Source: a virus | Length of the DNA: 64,000 nucleotides | Direction: 5' to 3' (one strand) | Virus record (IMG/VR): IMGVR_UViG_3300009082_000017 | Coordinates: 62,001-126,000 of that record | Shown here: in pieces, positions 62,014-64,000 of the stretch | Position numbering within the stretch: position 1 is the stretch's first letter | Layout of the letters: every line of letters begins with the position of its first letter | The notes under the pieces: generated by a model | The model's database searches: none | Told to the model about the DNA's origin: nothing | The model's input: the letters and a program-made list of their open reading frames with translations, nothing else | Position numbers and translations under genes: made by a program

Positions 62014-62172
62014 ATGACTGATCAACCGGCTGATAGTTATTGTAAAGGATGTAAATTTTTGAAATTAATTTATGAATTGGATGACAGGCAATATTATTTT
62101 GGATGTGAAAGCAAAATGACTTGTGATAAAATTAAAGAAAGTGAAGAAAACAAAAATGGCAGAGAAAACTAA
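62014..62172 (+). CDS. small cysteine-rich protein (52 aa)
   Basis: ATG at 62014 (GTG 62005 is an alternative). SYCKGCKF (about residues 9-16) and FGCESKMTCDKI (about 29-40) form a four-cysteine set typical of short phage proteins. Function unknown. Overlaps the next gene by 17 nt. Confidence 0.62.
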   Translation: MTDQPADSYCKGCKFLKLIYELDDRQYYFGCESKMTCDKIKESEENKNGREN

Positions 62173-62359
62173 CCCTATCTATAAAATTTGTACTTGTTGC
62201 CAAACCCCATTCCACTATACTAAAAAATGGAATGACAAAATTCTCGAACAAGAAGCCATCAAACGATATGGTGATACTGTGGTGAAGCAAGAGGGTGTTG
62301 AAATTTGTAAGAAGTGTTGGGATGGGTTGGAGAAACCGGAAGGAAATAAAAATGATTGA
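62156..62359 (+). CDS. zinc-binding small protein (67 aa)
   Basis: ATG at 62156 follows GAAGAAAACAAAA. CTCCQTPF (about residues 12-19) and CKKCWDGLE (about 51-59) form a two-knuckle zinc site. Function unknown. Confidence 0.68.
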   Translation: MAEKTNPIYKICTCCQTPFHYTKKWNDKILEQEAIKRYGDTVVKQEGVEICKKCWDGLEKPEGNKND

Positions 62360-62639
62360 TGCTGAAAAATTAAGAATTATTACTAAAGAAGGTAGTATTA
62401 AAAAAGAAAAAACAATTTTGGAAAAAATCAATGATTTTATTGAATATGTAGAAAAAGAAATAAAATATAAAGCGTCAAATGGATTTTATTCTGCAAAAAT
62501 TGATCCTATTAATTTTGATAAAAATTTAATAGACACAAAAATAATCAATGAAATTAGAAAAAAACTAGAAAATTTTGGCTATAAAGTTGAAATGGATTAT
62601 ATTAGTGATGATATTTATATTAGTTGGTATAATTCATGA
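62352..62639 (+). CDS. hypothetical protein (95 aa)
   Basis: ATG at 62352 after GGAAGGAAATAAAA. Helical charged first half then INFDKNLIDTKIINEI and a strand-rich end (VEMDYISDDIYISWY). The organisation recalls short phage proteins with a C-terminal ...YKV......ISW strand. Its TGA is in a hairpin arm. Confidence 0.68.
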   Translation: MIDAEKLRIITKEGSIKKEKTILEKINDFIEYVEKEIKYKASNGFYSAKIDPINFDKNLIDTKIINEIRKKLENFGYKVEMDYISDDIYISWYNS

Positions 62640-62653
62640 AACCGGTATTTCAT
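62636..62653. repeat. hairpin repeat containing upstream stop codon
   Basis: ATGAAA / ccggta / TTTCAT-GTGG; its TGA ends the preceding gene. Confidence 0.83.
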
Positions 62654-62672
62654 GTGGTAAAAAGGATAAAAA

Positions 62673-62978
62673 ATGACAAAAAATAAATGTATATATGAAA
62701 AATGGGGTGTATATTTTGCTCAGGGATGTACGGATCAACATATATCAGAGCACACTTGTAGTGATTGGTGCATATGCCCAAAATGCGGAAAAGAAATTGA
62801 ATTTTATGTTGAGCCAGAAGAGTACAGAGAAAAACAACCAGAAATTTATGAGGATGTAACTAGTGAAAAATGGTTCGCTGAAATAGTTTTTGAAGATGGA
62901 GAGCGCATTAAAGCTATTGGGAATTCTAAAATGGATGTTACTTTGAGATGGAATAGACTGCAAAGAGAATTATTATAA
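62673..62978 (+). CDS. zinc-binding protein (101 aa)
   Basis: AAAAAGGATAAAAA before ATG. GCTDQHISEHTCSDWCICPK then CGKEIEFY gives several Cys/His ligands (about residues 17-42). Acidic C-terminal half with EDGERIKAIG. Function unknown. Confidence 0.7.
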   Translation: MTKNKCIYEKWGVYFAQGCTDQHISEHTCSDWCICPKCGKEIEFYVEPEEYREKQPEIYEDVTSEKWFAEIVFEDGERIKAIGNSKMDVTLRWNRLQRELL

Positions 62979-62982
62979 CCCC

Positions 62983-63000
62983 ACGAAAGAACCATTTCAT
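62983..63000. repeat. intergenic hairpin repeat (variant)
   Basis: CCC-ACGAAA / gaacca / TTTCAT-GA; 4 nt after a stop. Confidence 0.65.
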
Positions 63001-63021
63001 GAACTTGATTAAATTGGTATC

Positions 63022-63050
63022 TTGACAAGTACATCAAAGTATGATAAACT
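63022..63050 (+). promoter_or_regulatory. SigA-type promoter
   Basis: TTGACA 63022-63027, TAAACT 63045-63050, 17-nt spacer. Confidence 0.75.
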
Positions 63051-63085
63051 TATTAAAATTGAATTTACATTAAGGAGAAAATATT

Positions 63086-63388
63086 ATGAGTAGCAATAAA
63101 GGTATGAAAAATTTAGATATTGAAAGTATGAAAGGCGATATTAATAGTGACGAGAATACAACAAATGCAATAGACGACTTTGAACCAACCGACGCAGAAT
63201 TACAAGAAATGATGAAAGAACTCCACATCGAAGAAGAAGCAGAAACCAAGAATAAAATTTTAGAAGACTGGTCGGAAGTGACTTGTATTTCTTGCTTAAA
63301 GCCAGTAGACTTAATGAAGGCAGTTTTCATTGATGAAGCACCTTACCATAAACATTGTGCAGAAGAAGAGTTGCGATATGAAGACTAG
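63086..63388 (+). CDS. acidic zinc-finger protein (100 aa)
   Basis: TAAGGAGAAAATATT before ATG, behind the 63022 promoter. Acidic, helical first two thirds (DFEPTDAELQEMMKELHIEE), then CISCLKPVDLMKAVFIDEAP and HKHC, a C-x2-C / H-x2-C finger. Function unknown; overlaps the next gene by 11 nt. Confidence 0.72.
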   Translation: MSSNKGMKNLDIESMKGDINSDENTTNAIDDFEPTDAELQEMMKELHIEEEAETKNKILEDWSEVTCISCLKPVDLMKAVFIDEAPYHKHCAEEELRYED

Positions 63389-63596
63389 TATTACACAAAA
63401 CGAATACGAATTACTTACTTTTTTAAAATCGCAACAAGATCAATTGGAACGTATGTCTAACCGTATGTATTATTATGCAAAGAAACTCTTAGAATTAGAA
63501 GATGACAACTGGCTCACAGATTACTTTAATGATACTATTGGTGTTACGGCGTTTTTGAATCAAGTTGGTATTGATATTGATACGAAAAACCCTTGA
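63378..63596 (+). CDS. hypothetical helical protein (72 aa)
   Basis: ATG at 63378 within the end of the preceding gene. TQNEYELLTFLKSQQDQLER is probably a coiled coil; acidic C-terminus. Its last codons overlap the next promoter -35 box. Confidence 0.68.
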   Translation: MKTSITQNEYELLTFLKSQQDQLERMSNRMYYYAKKLLELEDDNWLTDYFNDTIGVTAFLNQVGIDIDTKNP

Positions 63597-63621
63597 CAGA
63601 TAGCGAATAATGTAGTAAACT
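63593..63621 (+). promoter_or_regulatory. SigA-type promoter of the recombinase
   Basis: TTGACA 63593-63598, TAAACT 63616-63621, 17-nt spacer, preceded by AACCC. Confidence 0.75.
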
Positions 63622-63646
63622 TATCTTATAGAAAAGGAGGCATCAC

Positions 63647-64000
63647 ATGGTTACTGAAAAAAATAAAAAAGAACTCAAAATAATTGAGAAAAAAGAATTA
63701 GATAAATTCTTGCATCGCAAGTCTATTAAGTCTGAGCATACTAGGAAGTCATACAAAAATTGCATTGGACAATTGTTTGATCATTATAATATTGAAACGA
63801 TAGAAGATTATCAAAAACTCACATTGTCTAATTTCGAAGATTATCTTAATTCTTTACCAATCAAAGATGCCTCGTATAATCAACACCTTCGCTCTCTAAA
63901 GGTTTTCTCGTCTTGGTTAAAGAAGCATGATAAAATTCAAGAAGATATCCTCCAACCAATTAAATTGACTAAGGTAAACGCAGTTACTGGCGATAAAGAA
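63647..64000 (+). CDS. tyrosine recombinase/integrase, N-terminal part (runs off the window)
   Basis: ATG at 63647 after AAAAGGAGGCATCAC, own promoter at 63593. At least 118 residues. SIKSEHTRKSYKNCIGQLFD (about residues 25-44), then LTLSNFEDYLNSLPIKDASY and HLRSLKVFSSWLKK form the SAM-like core-binding domain of phage integrases/XerC-D. The catalytic domain lies beyond the edge. Could mediate integration or dimer resolution. Confidence 0.82.
   Translation, partial: MVTEKNKKELKIIEKKELDKFLHRKSIKSEHTRKSYKNCIGQLFDHYNIETIEDYQKLTLSNFEDYLNSLPIKDASYNQHLRSLKVFSSWLKKHDKIQEDILQPIKLTKVNAVTGDKE

Noticed and set aside
318-63000. Hairpin repeats as a CRISPR array
   Set aside because: Copies are dispersed singly between genes, with no regular spacers and no cas genes.
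318-63000. Hairpin repeats as ordinary rho-independent terminators
   Set aside because: No T-tract follows; most are followed directly by a purine-rich SD.

Overview
The window looks like a 64 kb stretch of a large, AT-rich tailed-phage genome. Every convincing gene is on the + strand. Most genes are tiny and of unknown function, closely packed, and carry strong Shine-Dalgarno sites (AAAGGAG-type). Promoters are SigA/sigma-70 type (TTGACA-N17-TATAAT-like), and ATG, TTG and GTG starts are all used. This favours a Firmicutes-like or other low-GC host, but the sequence does not prove the host. No capsid, tail, terminase or polymerase gene is visible, so this is accessory/early-gene territory. 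A truncated tyrosine recombinase runs off the right edge.

Layout. 0-7.2 kb: small hypothetical genes, several with zinc ribbons. 7.3-9.4 kb: a TnpB nuclease, a winged-helix replication-initiator-like gene with a 7-codon coupled leader, then a repeat-rich control region and a terminator. 9.4-17.2 kb: more small genes, several membrane microproteins, a tRNA-Arg(UCU), and a probable programmed -1 frameshift gene. 17.2-20 kb: a Prs-like plus Nampt-like pair matching the architecture of the NARP1 NAD+-rebuilding anti-defence pathway, then a DUF5662 gene. 20-30 kb: HNH-AP2 homing-type endonucleases, a pyrimidine-dimer-glycosylase-like gene, a DNA methyltransferase, an ATP-dependent DNA ligase and small zinc proteins. 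30-33.3 kb: GMP reductase/IMPDH-like enzyme, RNA ligase and polynucleotide kinase-phosphatase (RNA repair). 33-43 kb: HNH, second TnpB, GNAT-like, radical SAM, nucleoside deoxyribosyltransferase-like, C5 and Dam-type DNA methyltransferases. 43-44.4 kb: a membrane-anchored protein and a promoter followed by a structured RNA-like leader. 44.9-59.4 kb: a long sugar/glycan cluster (RmlC-, RfbH- and RmlD-like enzymes, about ten glycosyltransferases, FkbM and other methyltransferases, radical SAM, two GIY-YIG endonucleases). 59.4-64 kb: a third TnpB (zinc-finger type), small genes and the recombinase.

The most striking non-genic signal is a dispersed hairpin, core ATGAAA-N6-TTTCAT, with a nearly invariant 6-nt variable loop and often CC/GG outer pairs. 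About 60 copies sit between genes from 0.3 to 44.7 kb and again from 61.6 to 63 kb. None is intergenic in the glycan cluster. It usually lies just after a stop codon and just before the next ribosome-binding site. In several copies the 5' arm carries the upstream stop, the 3' arm carries the downstream start codon, and the loop carries the Shine-Dalgarno. In-frame stop codons occur freely in the loops, so it looks like an RNA or DNA structural signal rather than a peptide. Its function is unknown to me.

The genes together suggest a phage that counters NAD+ depletion, repairs tRNA/RNA breaks, methylates its DNA against restriction, builds and attaches unusual sugars, and carries several selfish nucleases (TnpB x3, HNH x3, GIY-YIG x2).
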